A stretch of 64,000 nucleotides of DNA, taken from positions 1,550,001 to 1,614,000 of the forward strand of contig NZ_CP011663.1 of the NCBI RefSeq assembly GCF_001020205.1, written 5' to 3'. The translations under genes were made by a program, and so were the position numbers. This DNA comes from Clostridium sporogenes (lineage in GTDB: Bacteria; Bacillota; Clostridia; Clostridiales; Clostridiaceae). Below the pieces are notes generated by a model, which saw only the letters and a list, made by a program, of their open reading frames with translations, was not told the DNA's origin and ran no database searches. Positions 8,740 through 16,374 of the stretch are shown in pieces (the first letter of the stretch is position 1; every line of letters starts with the position of its first letter).

Positions 8740-9273
8740 ATAAACACTCCTCTAACTAACATATAATTTGTTCAATGATGAGAATACTGATTTTACTCCC
8801 GTATATTTAAAATATAGTAATTTTTTAAATAAAATAGTTTGTAAACAGAAGGAGTGAAAATCAATATTAAAAGATAAACTGATGTTATTTATATTAATTG
8901 TAACATAAGTTAATGTAAATTTTTATAAGTATTTAATATAATTATTAAGATATAAAATTATATAATCTAATATATAATTCTATTAATATAATTTAACTTA
9001 ATAATAGGAGGTATAAAAGTTTAATAACATAAAAATGTAAATTAATTAATGGAGTGTATTGTTTATTATTATAAGATTAAGTTTATTGTTGTATTTATGT
9101 GTGGTATGTATAAACAGTGGAAGTGTAATTTTTCATAATATAAAGTAGGACTATTAATATTTTTATATTAATAGTTATAAAAGAGCATATATTAGAAAAA
9201 ACTATTTAAAAGTTTTATCCATATAAAGACATATATATGTTATAATATATGCTCTTATTTTTAAATATTAAAA
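8740..9273. other. Intergenic region, 0.5 kb
   Basis: It holds an 11-12 bp inverted pair (GATTTTACTCC 8789-8799 with GGAGTGAAAATC 8851-8862) in the nitroreductase promoter region. It also holds an orphan AGGAGG at about 9007 with no ORF after it, and a perfect 11-bp hairpin with TTTT loop (9150-9175). The terminator-like structure at 9181-9261 is listed separately. I found no convincing gene. Confidence 0.5.
9181..9261 (-). terminator. Long-range hairpin, probable bidirectional terminator
   Basis: AAGAGCATATATTA (9181-9194) pairs perfectly with 9243-9256 and encloses about 48 bases that can fold further. It lies directly after the stop codon of the minus-strand gene at 9274 and is followed on the plus side by ATTTTT. 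Confidence 0.5.
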
Positions 9274-9765
9274 TTATCTTTTTTCGTTAGATAACATTTC
9301 GCGCACAATTTTTAAATATCTTTGGGATACTTCAGGACAGGCTGTTAATAAGGTATCTATTACGTAATCAATATTAGTATCATCTATCTTTTTAGCAGTT
9401 GTATCTTCATCAATAAGCATATCTTCATCATCAAGAGAATTATATATTGTATTTACTATAGGTGATTGCATAACTTTTTCATTTTCTACACAATTATTAC
9501 TAAAATATAGATTTTCATCTGTAATTACAAATTGACCATAAGCATATTCTTTTTCTAGATTTTTGCTATCTAAATCTTCACAAGGATATTTTGTATGTTC
9601 TACATGTTTTATATCTAATTTATTTCTATGTTCTTTTCGAGTTAGTACAGTTCTTATTTCTAACTCTAATAATCTTTTTTTCATTTTTTCAGAAAAAATT
9701 TCTCCAAATTCAGCAATAAAGCCTTTCATAGCTATGGTTTTTTTCATGTTATAATTTTTTTTCAT
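9274..9765 (-). CDS. Hypothetical protein, 163 aa
   Basis: I do not recognise a family. The protein is hydrophilic, without signal peptide or membrane helix. It has a basic N-terminal half (MKKNYNMKKTIAMKG, KMKKRLLELEIRTVLTRKEH) and an acidic middle (SLDDEDMLIDEDTT). The C-terminal helix CPEVSQRYLKIVREMLSNEK may be a dimer or protein contact. The start is supported by AAGGAGAG seven bases upstream. It lies upstream of nothing else on its strand and seems to be a single-gene unit. Confidence 0.6.
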   Translation of the reverse strand: MKKNYNMKKTIAMKGFIAEFGEIFSEKMKKRLLELEIRTVLTRKEHRNKLDIKHVEHTKYPCEDLDSKNLEKEYAYGQFVITDENLYFSNNCVENEKVMQSPIVNTIYNSLDDEDMLIDEDTTAKKIDDTNIDYVIDTLLTACPEVSQRYLKIVREMLSNEKR

Positions 9766-9850
9766 TAAAACTACTCTCCTTATACTAAACTATTTTTAAG
9801 CAAGGATTTGGTAAGCTTTATAAAAGTTTAATAAAAATTTTATATAATAT

Positions 9851-9873
9851 AAAAACCACCTTAATAAAGGTGG
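9851..9873 (-). terminator. Rho-independent terminator of csp
   Basis: On the minus strand CCACC TTTATTAA GGTGG is followed by TTTTT (complement of 9851-9855). It lies 60 bases downstream of the cold-shock gene. Confidence 0.8.
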
Positions 9874-9932
9874 CGTGGTATTTGCTATTTATATATTAAA
9901 ATACTTAATATATTATATATTACAAAGTTATA

Positions 9933-10136
9933 TTATAGCTTTATAACATTAGCAGCTTGAGGACCTTTTTGACCTTCTTCTACTTCGAATTCAACTTTTT
10001 GTCCTTCTTCAAGGTTTTTTCTTGGCTCATCTCCTTGGATTGCTGAGAAGTGAACGAATACGTCTTTTTCACCTTCTACTTCTATAAATCCAAATCCTTT
10101 TTCTGAGTTAAACCATTTTACTGTTCCAGTTTTCAT
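9933..10136 (-). CDS. csp: Cold-shock protein, CspA family
   Basis: Single-stranded nucleic acid-binding protein, 67 residues, that melts RNA structure at low temperature or on stress. RNP1 is KGFGFIEV and RNP2 is VFVHFSAI; the C-terminus GPQAANVIKL is standard for Csp proteins. SD AGGAGG lies seven bases before the ATG. It is monocistronic with its own terminator. The 480-base upstream gap could hold a long regulated leader, as is common for this family, but I cannot define its start. Confidence 0.97.
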   Translation of the reverse strand: MKTGTVKWFNSEKGFGFIEVEGEKDVFVHFSAIQGDEPRKNLEEGQKVEFEVEEGQKGPQAANVIKL

Positions 10137-10616
10137 TGATTGACCTCCTAGTGTAAAACATCATGCTTTACTAATTAAATTTTATTCTATTATTATAACA
10201 TATTATTAACAAATAGACAAATATAAATGCTATATTTTTGTGAAAATATTTTAATCTGGATTAAAGTCCAGGTATATGATCAAAATGGAAGTAATATTTA
10301 TGTTAATGTGTGATATTATTAGAGTGTTTTAACTCATAAAGAGTATATACAAATAAATTTTTATTTAAGTATTTTTATTTGCTGAGTATGGTAAGTATGG
10401 GGCTGTCGCACTAAGAATAGATTCTACAATATATTGTGTTAACTTTAAATTTGCAAAACAGTATATTGTATGTAAATTTCTTAATGTGACAGCCCTATTT
10501 AACTTAAAATTACAAATAATACTTTACATAATTTTTTTGAGATTTTACTTTTTTATGATATTACTTTTATATTATAATAAAGTTAGACAAAATTTATATG
10601 AAGGCAGGAGAATTAT
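10137..10616. other. Intergenic region between csp and pepD
   Basis: This divergent gap contains the csp 5' region, a small stem (CTGGATTAAAGTCCAG, 10256-10271) and a MITE-like element (10399-10496, listed separately). The pepD promoter probably lies in 10500-10600, where a TATTATAATAAAG segment resembles a -10 region. No ORF was found. Confidence 0.5.
10399..10496. mobile_element. Short MITE-like inverted-repeat element (98 bp)
   Basis: The ends GGGGCTGTCGCACTAAGAA and, in inverse, AGGGCTGTCACATTAAGAA form imperfect terminal inverted repeats of about 43 bp around a 12-base centre. The terminal GGGGCTGTC is typical of MITEs mobilised by IS1182- and IS5-related transposases in Firmicutes (family knowledge). 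No coding capacity. No clear target duplication is visible. Confidence 0.65.
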
Positions 10617-12080
10617 ATGTACCAAAGAATAGATAATTTAATTTGCAATAAAGTTTTTAAATATTTTAAGGACATAAGTAATGTACCTAGAGAATCAGGA
10701 AATGAAAAGAAAATTAGTGATTATCTCTTTAATTTTGCAAAAGAAAGAAATTTATGGGTTATTCAAGATGAATATTTAAATATAATTATAAAAAAGAAAG
10801 CTACAAAGGGATATGAAAAAGCACCTACTATTATATTTCAGGCACATATGGACATGGTTTGTGAAAAGATTAAGGAAAAAGTACATGACTTTAAAAAGGA
10901 TCCCATAGAATTTAAAATAGAAGGGGATATGCTTTATGCAGAGGATACAACTTTAGGAGCTGATGATGGAATTGGATTAGCTTATATGTTAACTATATTA
11001 GATTCCAATGATATTAGTCATCCCAATCTTGAAATGCTATTTACTACTGAAGAAGAAACTACCATGATAGGAGCATTAAATGTTAATCATAATTTATTTG
11101 AAGGTAGAATTCTTATAAATATAGATTCAGAAGAAGAAGGAAAAATTTTAGTAAGTAGTGCTGGAGGAATAGATATTAAACACGATATATCCATAAAATG
11201 GGAAAATACAAAAGAAAATTTACAAGTTTTTAATATAGTAGTAGAAGATTTAAAAGGGGGACATTCAGGACTTGACATCCATAAAGAAAGAGGAAATGCT
11301 ATTAAAATATTAGGAAGAATACTAAAGGATTTAAGTTATAATATGGAATATTCTTTAGCTTTTATACAGGGTGGAAGCAAAACTAATAATATTCCTGTAA
11401 ATGCTGAGGCTAAAATTTTAATAGAAAAAAGTTATGAAAATGAATTAAAGGAATTTATAAAATTTTCGAATAATAGATTAAAAGAGGAGTTATATTTAAA
11501 AGATGATAATATAAACATAAAATTAGAAGATTCTACTCATAATGTAGATAAAATTATTTCAGAGGAAAGCAAAAAGTTAATTTTAAATTCTATATTGATT
11601 ACTCCAAATGGTGTAGAATCAATGGTAGCTAATATAGAAGGATTAGTAGAAAGCTCTGTAAATTTAGGGACTATTTCAGTAGATCATAGTAAAGCTATAT
11701 TAGAAAGCGGAATTAGAAGTTCAAATAAGACTTTAAAGCATAAAATAGTAGAAAAAATAAAAGCGTTAGGAGAGGTTACAAATTCACAAATTATTTGTCA
11801 TGGAGATTATCCAGAATGGCCCTATGATGAAAAATCAGAAGTACTTTCTCTAAGTAGAAAAGTGTTTAAAAGATTATATGGAAAGGATGCAGAAATTATA
11901 GCATATCATTGTGGTATTGAATGTGGAGTGCTTAAAAATAAAATAAAAGGATTACAGTGTATATCTATAGGTCCTAATATTTTTGAAATACATACACCTA
12001 AAGAACATTTAAGTATAAGTTCTGCGGAAAGAACTTTTCAATACATATTAGAAATATTAAAGGAATTTAATAATTTTTAG
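10617..12080 (+). CDS. pepD: Cytosol non-specific dipeptidase (aminoacyl-histidine dipeptidase)
   Basis: M20C metallopeptidase that splits Xaa-His and other dipeptides in the cytosol. 487 residues, the usual PepD length. Zinc-site motifs are visible in order: QAHMDMV (His ligand followed by Asp), LGADDGIG (bridging Asp) and FTTEEETTMIGA (catalytic and binding Glu). Further ligands are NIDSEEEG and the C-terminal HCGIECG and GPNIFEIHTPKE. The lid/dimerisation domain with KGGHSG lies between. SD GGCAGGAG precedes the ATG. Probably monocistronic or joined to the TPR gene after a short 59-base gap. Confidence 0.95.
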   Translation: MYQRIDNLICNKVFKYFKDISNVPRESGNEKKISDYLFNFAKERNLWVIQDEYLNIIIKKKATKGYEKAPTIIFQAHMDMVCEKIKEKVHDFKKDPIEFKIEGDMLYAEDTTLGADDGIGLAYMLTILDSNDISHPNLEMLFTTEEETTMIGALNVNHNLFEGRILINIDSEEEGKILVSSAGGIDIKHDISIKWENTKENLQVFNIVVEDLKGGHSGLDIHKERGNAIKILGRILKDLSYNMEYSLAFIQGGSKTNNIPVNAEAKILIEKSYENELKEFIKFSNNRLKEELYLKDDNINIKLEDSTHNVDKIISEESKKLILNSILITPNGVESMVANIEGLVESSVNLGTISVDHSKAILESGIRSSNKTLKHKIVEKIKALGEVTNSQIICHGDYPEWPYDEKSEVLSLSRKVFKRLYGKDAEIIAYHCGIECGVLKNKIKGLQCISIGPNIFEIHTPKEHLSISSAERTFQYILEILKEFNNF

Positions 12081-12139
12081 TCACAAGATTGTAAAAAAAG
12101 ATGTTACAGAATTGTATGTATAGAAGGGAGAGTGCTACT

Positions 12140-13033
12140 ATGAACAAATCTAAAAAAAATATTATAATAGGTGTTACTATAATAATTTTAGTTACACTAG
12201 GGGGTTTTGGAAGTTATAAGTATACGAAGTACAAAGATTATAAAACTCTATTAAATAAGGCAGAAGCTTATATGGAGATAGAAAATTATGATAAGGCTAT
12301 AGAAAATTATGAAAAAACCTTAGATTATAAAAATAATAAGGATATTGTAGATAAAATAAATTTAGCTAAAGAAATAAAAGAATCTAAAGCAAATTATGAA
12401 AAAGCTATGGAATTATATAATAAAAAAGATTATTTAGGTGCTTTAGAATCATTTAAAAAAGTATCTAAAAGGGATAGTAAAAGATTTAATTTAGCTCAAG
12501 ATAAAATAAAGGAATGTATAAATATTTATGTAAATGAAAACTTAGATAAAGCAAAAGCTTTAGCAAAAGATAAAAAATATAAAGAAGCCCATGCTTATTT
12601 AGATAAAGTATTATCTATAGATAAAGAAAATGTAGTAGCTAAAAATTTAAAAGATCAATATATAAAAGAAGAAAAAGAGCTGCAAGAAGAAATAAAAAAG
12701 GCAGGAGAAGAAGCAAAAAAAGTAGAAGAGGAGCAAAAAAAGCAAGCTGAAGAAGAGCAGAAAATAAAAGAAGAAAATAAAAACTTACAAGGACAGGTAA
12801 CTACAAAAAAGAAGGCAGAAGAAATAGTAAAAAATAAAGTAGGAACTGGCAATAATAATATTAAAGCTATTTGTGAAGGGGAAGAAGTTAGAGAAGGGGT
12901 ATCATATTATTCAGTCCATGTATATGAAGTTGTTGAGGATCATACAGCAACAATGGGTTGGTATTATGTAAGAAAAGATAACGGACAAGTATTTTTATGG
13001 GATTTAGCATCTGATATCTTAAAACCAATCTAA
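12140..13033 (+). CDS. Membrane-anchored TPR/coiled-coil protein
   Basis: A 297-residue protein with one N-terminal transmembrane anchor (about 7-25). Two or three TPR-like helix pairs follow (A/YMEIENYDKAIENYEKTL, ELYNKKDYLGALESFKKV, ALAKDKKYKEAHAYLDKVL), then a Glu/Lys-rich coiled coil (about 185-230). The compact C-terminal domain contains EEVREGVSYYSVHVYEV and GWYYVRKDNGQVFLWD, which resembles the PepSY-like or DUF4878-type tails of clostridial lipoproteins. I start at ATG 12140 because AGAAGGGAGAG lies upstream; the in-frame ATG at 12101 has no SD. It is probably extracellular, but its function is unknown. Confidence 0.75.
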   Translation: MNKSKKNIIIGVTIIILVTLGGFGSYKYTKYKDYKTLLNKAEAYMEIENYDKAIENYEKTLDYKNNKDIVDKINLAKEIKESKANYEKAMELYNKKDYLGALESFKKVSKRDSKRFNLAQDKIKECINIYVNENLDKAKALAKDKKYKEAHAYLDKVLSIDKENVVAKNLKDQYIKEEKELQEEIKKAGEEAKKVEEEQKKQAEEEQKIKEENKNLQGQVTTKKKAEEIVKNKVGTGNNNIKAICEGEEVREGVSYYSVHVYEVVEDHTATMGWYYVRKDNGQVFLWDLASDILKPI

Positions 13034-13053
13034 TATATTAGAATCAATAAATT

Positions 13054-13085
13054 AAAAAATTGTGCTTCATTAAGCACAATTTTTT
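13054..13085 (+). terminator. Rho-independent terminator
   Basis: A 14-bp perfect stem (AAAAAATTGTGCTT / AAGCACAATTTTTT) with a four-base loop, placed 20 bases after the TPR gene; the T-run is part of the stem. It would work on both strands. Confidence 0.9.
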
Positions 13086-13190
13086 AATTTTTATATACAG
13101 TTTATTAATTTTTTATTTAAGCTTATGTTTAACAATATTAAAAATGAATATTAATATGTATATTGATCTTTTGTAGTATCAAATTTGAAA

Positions 13191-13218
13191 TTTTCAACTG
13201 TATGGATACAGTTGAAAA
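13191..13218 (+). promoter_or_regulatory. Perfect 12-bp dyad upstream of pyridoxal kinase
   Basis: TTTTCAACTGTA / TACAGTTGAAAA with a TGGA loop, 67 bases before the kinase start and without a T-run on the plus strand. It may be an operator or a leader hairpin. A second weaker dyad (TTTCATAT...ATATGAAA) follows at about 13228-13251. Confidence 0.45.
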
Positions 13219-13284
13219 AATATTAAATTTCATATATTTTAAATATGAAATTATGTAAATTGAGATTGTTTAGGAGATGGACAT

Positions 13285-14121
13285 ATGAAAGTAGATACAA
13301 AAAAAGTAGCGGCTATACATGATATATCTGGTTATGGGAGAGCATCTTTGACCACAGTAATACCTATAATATCTCTTATGGGTACACAGGTATGTCCAAT
13401 TCCCACAGCAGTTTTGTCTACTCATACAGGTGGATTTGGTAATCCTGAAATAATAGATTTAACAGATAATTTACAAGCTTATATAAATCACTGGAAAAGC
13501 TTAAATTTAGACTTTAATTGCATATATAGTGGATACTTAGGGTCAGTGCATCAAATAAATATAATATCAAATTTTATAAAGTATTTTAAAAAGAAAGATA
13601 CATTGGTAGTTATAGATCCAGTAATGGGAGACGATTGTGAGCTTTATTCTGCTATAGATTATGAAATGGTAAATAAAATGAGAGAATTTATAAAATTAGC
13701 TCATGTTATAACACCAAACTATACTGAAGCCTGCTATCTTTTAAATAAAGATTGCTCTAAATGTAAAATTTCTGAAAAAGAAGTTAAAGAAATGCTTATA
13801 AACTTAAGTGATATAGGGCCAGAGAATGTTATAATAACCAGTGTTCCCTTATACGACAATATAATAGCCACAGTTTCATACAATAAAGTAAAGAATGAAT
13901 TTTATATAACAAAAACAGAGAAATTAAATGTAAATTATCCTGGCACAGGAGATGCTTTTACCAGTGTAGTTGTAGGAAGTTTATTAAAAGGTGAAAACAT
14001 AAAAACTGCTGTAGATAAGGCTGCTGATTTTATAAAGTATGGTATAGAAATAAGTTTAAAATACGATTACAATCAAAGGGATGGTATTTTATTAGAAAAA
14101 GCTTTAAAAAAGTTAATATAA
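13285..14121 (+). CDS. pdxY: Pyridoxal/pyridoxamine kinase
   Basis: Ribokinase-superfamily kinase that phosphorylates B6 vitamers in the salvage route to PLP. 278 residues, the normal length for PdxY/PdxK. The N-terminal AAIHDISGYGR and LSTHTGGFG substrate segments are present, as are DPVMGDD and TPNYTEACYLL. The C-terminal anion hole/catalytic motif PGTGDAF carries the catalytic Asp. It lies alone after a terminator. PLP-dependent enzymes such as PatB (25985) would use its product. Confidence 0.88.
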   Translation: MKVDTKKVAAIHDISGYGRASLTTVIPIISLMGTQVCPIPTAVLSTHTGGFGNPEIIDLTDNLQAYINHWKSLNLDFNCIYSGYLGSVHQINIISNFIKYFKKKDTLVVIDPVMGDDCELYSAIDYEMVNKMREFIKLAHVITPNYTEACYLLNKDCSKCKISEKEVKEMLINLSDIGPENVIITSVPLYDNIIATVSYNKVKNEFYITKTEKLNVNYPGTGDAFTSVVVGSLLKGENIKTAVDKAADFIKYGIEISLKYDYNQRDGILLEKALKKLI

Positions 14122-14317
14122 AATAGAATTAAGTATTTCAGTTTTAGATAGATCTGTCTTATAAGTAGATATTTTTGTATGAATCTTAAAAAATCTATCT
14201 AGGAAAGTGTCTAGCATTATGTAAATATGAAATACTAACTAGAGCTAAAATATTTTATAAATTAATATGAGTAGTAAAAAATATAATTAATTATAGAAAT
14301 GAAATTGTATATAAGTT

Positions 14318-14362
14318 AAAGAGGTGCGTTAAAAATAAAATGTATTTTTAGACACCTCTTTT
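14318..14362 (+). terminator. Bidirectional terminator between pdxY and msrA
   Basis: AAAGAGGTGCGTTAAAAATA pairs with TATTTTTAGACACCTCTTTT, followed by T residues. It sits in the convergent gap 56 bases from the msrA stop codon. Confidence 0.8.
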
Positions 14363-14417
14363 TTATTAGTTATAACTAATAAAAAATAAAAAAATCAATT
14401 AAATTTTAAAATTAATT

Positions 14418-15056
14418 TTATTTAGTATGTTTAAAACCTTCTACAATAGACAATAATCTATTTTCAGAATCCTTTGAAAGATTAAAATCCTTAATCTCTT
14501 TATTTAGATTTTCTAGAGATCTGTAGCCCGCTAAGTAAGCATTTAATTTATGACATAAAGGAGAAGAGATTAGATCATTACCAGTAGAAAATTTAGATCT
14601 TAAATTAGACATAATTACAGGTTCCAATTGAACATAATATTTTTGATGATAAAATTCTGCATAATAAAACTTTTCTATAGGAGAAATTTTAGTTGAAACT
14701 TCTTTAGTTAACTCGTCCTCTCTACTCTTCTTCCAGTTTAAACAAAGCTCTTTTTCATTTTCATTATTATATAAAATAGCGGAATTATATTGTAATAAAT
14801 TAGCTCTTGTAGTATAGTTATGATTTTTTTCAAAAACCATTAGTAGATCTTCGAAGGCTATTTTACTAGAGTCATAGTATATTTCTACAGTTTCTAAATG
14901 ATCTCCTATACTGTTATAGGTAGGAAATAGTGTGCTTCCACCAGTATATCCAACATAGGTTTTAATAACACCATCCAAAGAATCAAATAAAGCTTCTACT
15001 GACCAAAAGCAACCCATAGAAAAATAAGCTTTTTTTATATGACTTTTATCTAACAT
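14418..15056 (-). CDS. msrA: Peptide methionine sulfoxide reductase A
   Basis: Repairs oxidised methionine (S-sulfoxide) in proteins. The catalytic Cys is in SMGCFWSVEALF (about 14-25). GYTGG, GDHLETVEIYYD and the HQKYY segment are the other MsrA signatures. 212 residues, about 40 longer than the minimal enzyme because of a C-terminal extension (GYRSLENLNKEIKDFNLSK). Residues around the third motif (AEFYHQKY instead of AEDYHQ) are somewhat divergent. SD AGGAGGG lies before the ATG. No MsrB domain is fused. Confidence 0.9.
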   Translation of the reverse strand: MLDKSHIKKAYFSMGCFWSVEALFDSLDGVIKTYVGYTGGSTLFPTYNSIGDHLETVEIYYDSSKIAFEDLLMVFEKNHNYTTRANLLQYNSAILYNNENEKELCLNWKKSREDELTKEVSTKISPIEKFYYAEFYHQKYYVQLEPVIMSNLRSKFSTGNDLISSPLCHKLNAYLAGYRSLENLNKEIKDFNLSKDSENRLLSIVEGFKHTK

Positions 15057-15313
15057 TTTCCACCCTCCTAATTATAAAAAAATGAAATTTTAAATATAAA
15101 AAATAAATAAGAAAATAAATAAAAAAATAGTTGCAAAGTATTGAAAATAATATTATAATAAATAAAAATAATAATTATTAATTAAAATATATTATATCAT
15201 ATTTTTATAAATAATTAGTTTGAAATTAAGTTTTATGAAAAAAACTTCAATAATTTAAAAAAACTTTTTATTTAATTAATAATAAATTAATAAAATATGG
15301 TTATAATATATAT

Positions 15314-15407
15314 AAATTAAAAATTAAAAGAGTCCCTCTAAATATCCCCCAATAATAGTGAATATAAGTAAGGAGATAAGTGTAATGCTTATCTCCTTAT
15401 TTTTTTT
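15314..15407 (+). ncRNA. Candidate small RNA or leader ending in strong terminator
   Basis: A TATAAT box (15302-15307) precedes a stretch without ORF that ends in a perfect 11-bp terminator stem (AAGGAGATAAG / CTTATCTCCTT) with ATTTTTTTT. The expected transcript is about 94 nt. The unpaired part carries two pyrimidine-rich motifs (GTCCCTCT and TATCCCCC) able to pair with Shine-Dalgarno sequences, as in UCCCC-type regulatory RNAs of Firmicutes. No good -35 is visible, so the promoter is uncertain. Confidence 0.45.
15370..15407 (+). terminator. Rho-independent terminator in bceA leader region
   Basis: The stem AAGGAGATAAG / CTTATCTCCTT with a 7-base loop is followed by ATTTTTTTT. It has no annotated upstream gene on the plus strand, which argues for a short non-coding transcript. 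Confidence 0.88.
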
Positions 15408-15473
15408 GCAATGTTAGTAGTATATAGTATGCTACCAGAAAAGATAGAAAATAAATTGTGCTTTGCTTATAGA

Positions 15474-15523
15474 AACTACATTACAACTTTTATAGAGTTG
15501 TATTACAAAGTTGTAATGTAGTT
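15474..15523 (+). promoter_or_regulatory. BceR-type operator inside a 16-bp dyad
   Basis: AACTACATTACAACTT (15474-15489) is the perfect complement of 15508-15523. At its right side is TTACA-AAGT-TGTAA (15503-15516), which fits the TNACA-N4-TGTAA inverted repeat known for BceR-like regulators. It lies about 95 bp upstream of the transporter ATPase start, as expected for activation by the OmpR-type regulator at 19357. Confidence 0.65.
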
Positions 15524-15609
15524 GAAATATTAATCGATTTTTAATGCTTATTATTGAATATATAATTAACACTGTAATATGAATTTTAAGTTTTAGGGAG
15601 GAACAGGTT

Positions 15610-16374
15610 ATGAAGGAAATACTGAAAGCTATAAATGTAACAAAAGTATATGGAGAAAAGAGAAATATATATCAAGCGCTAAATGGCATAGATATGAAAG
15701 TTTTTGAAGGAGAGTTTGTTGGAGTTATGGGACCCTCGGGGGCAGGAAAATCTACATTACTAAATATAATATCAACAATTGATAAACCTACAGGAGGAAA
15801 AATTTTAATAGATGGTGATGATATAACAAGGTTAAAGAGAGATAAACTATCAGATTTTAGAAGGGATAAATTAGGATTTATATTTCAAGATTTTAATTTA
15901 TTAGATACATTAACTGTTAAAGAGAATATTGCATTGCCCCTTAGCTTATCAAAAGTATCCTATAGAAAAATAGATAAAAAAGTAATAGAAATAACAGAAA
16001 AGTTAGGTATAAAGGATCTATTAAATAAATATCCTTATGAAATATCAGGAGGACAAAAACAAAGAGTAGCAGCAGCTAGGGCTTTAATTAATAAACCAGC
16101 ATTAATATTAGCAGATGAACCTACAGGGGCATTAGATTCTAAATCTTCAAAGGAGCTTCTAGAAACCCTTAGCTTATTAAACGAAAGAGATAAATCTACT
16201 ATAATGATGGTTACCCATGATGCCTTTGCTGCATCTTATTGTAGAAGAGTTATATTTATAAAGGACGGAAAATTATACAAGGAAATAGAAAGTACTTCAA
16301 GTAGGAAAGATTTTTTTAGGGAAATAGTAGATGTAACATCTATGCTAGGGGGAGAAAATAATGGGCTTATTTAG
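15610..16374 (+). CDS. BceA-like ABC transporter ATPase
   Basis: ATPase of a BceAB-type (Pep7E) transporter that frees lipid II-cycle targets from peptide antibiotics. 254 residues. Walker A is GPSGAGKST, the Q-loop IFQDFNLLD, the signature ISGGQKQRVAAARAL, Walker B LILADEPTGALDS, and the H-loop VTHDAFA. The SD GGGAGGAAC precedes the ATG. Its last 14 bases overlap the permease gene. The operator at 15503-15516 suggests control by the two-component system located 3.7 kb downstream. Confidence 0.93.
   Translation: MKEILKAINVTKVYGEKRNIYQALNGIDMKVFEGEFVGVMGPSGAGKSTLLNIISTIDKPTGGKILIDGDDITRLKRDKLSDFRRDKLGFIFQDFNLLDTLTVKENIALPLSLSKVSYRKIDKKVIEITEKLGIKDLLNKYPYEISGGQKQRVAAARALINKPALILADEPTGALDSKSSKELLETLSLLNERDKSTIMMVTHDAFAASYCRRVIFIKDGKLYKEIESTSSRKDFFREIVDVTSMLGGENNGLI

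Larger units (their letters stand above)
15057..15609. other. Intergenic region between msrA and bceA-like gene
   Basis: It contains, in order, the A+T-rich msrA promoter region, a candidate small RNA ending in a strong terminator (15314-15407), a dyad with a BceR-type operator (15474-15523) and a possible -10 (TATAAT, 15560-15565) for the transporter operon. Confidence 0.55.

Noticed and set aside
9059..9148. Short TTG-started hydrophobic frame of 29 codons in the gap before the nitroreductase
   Set aside because: The GGAGTG lies only two bases before the TTG, too close to work as SD, and no terminator or family supports it.
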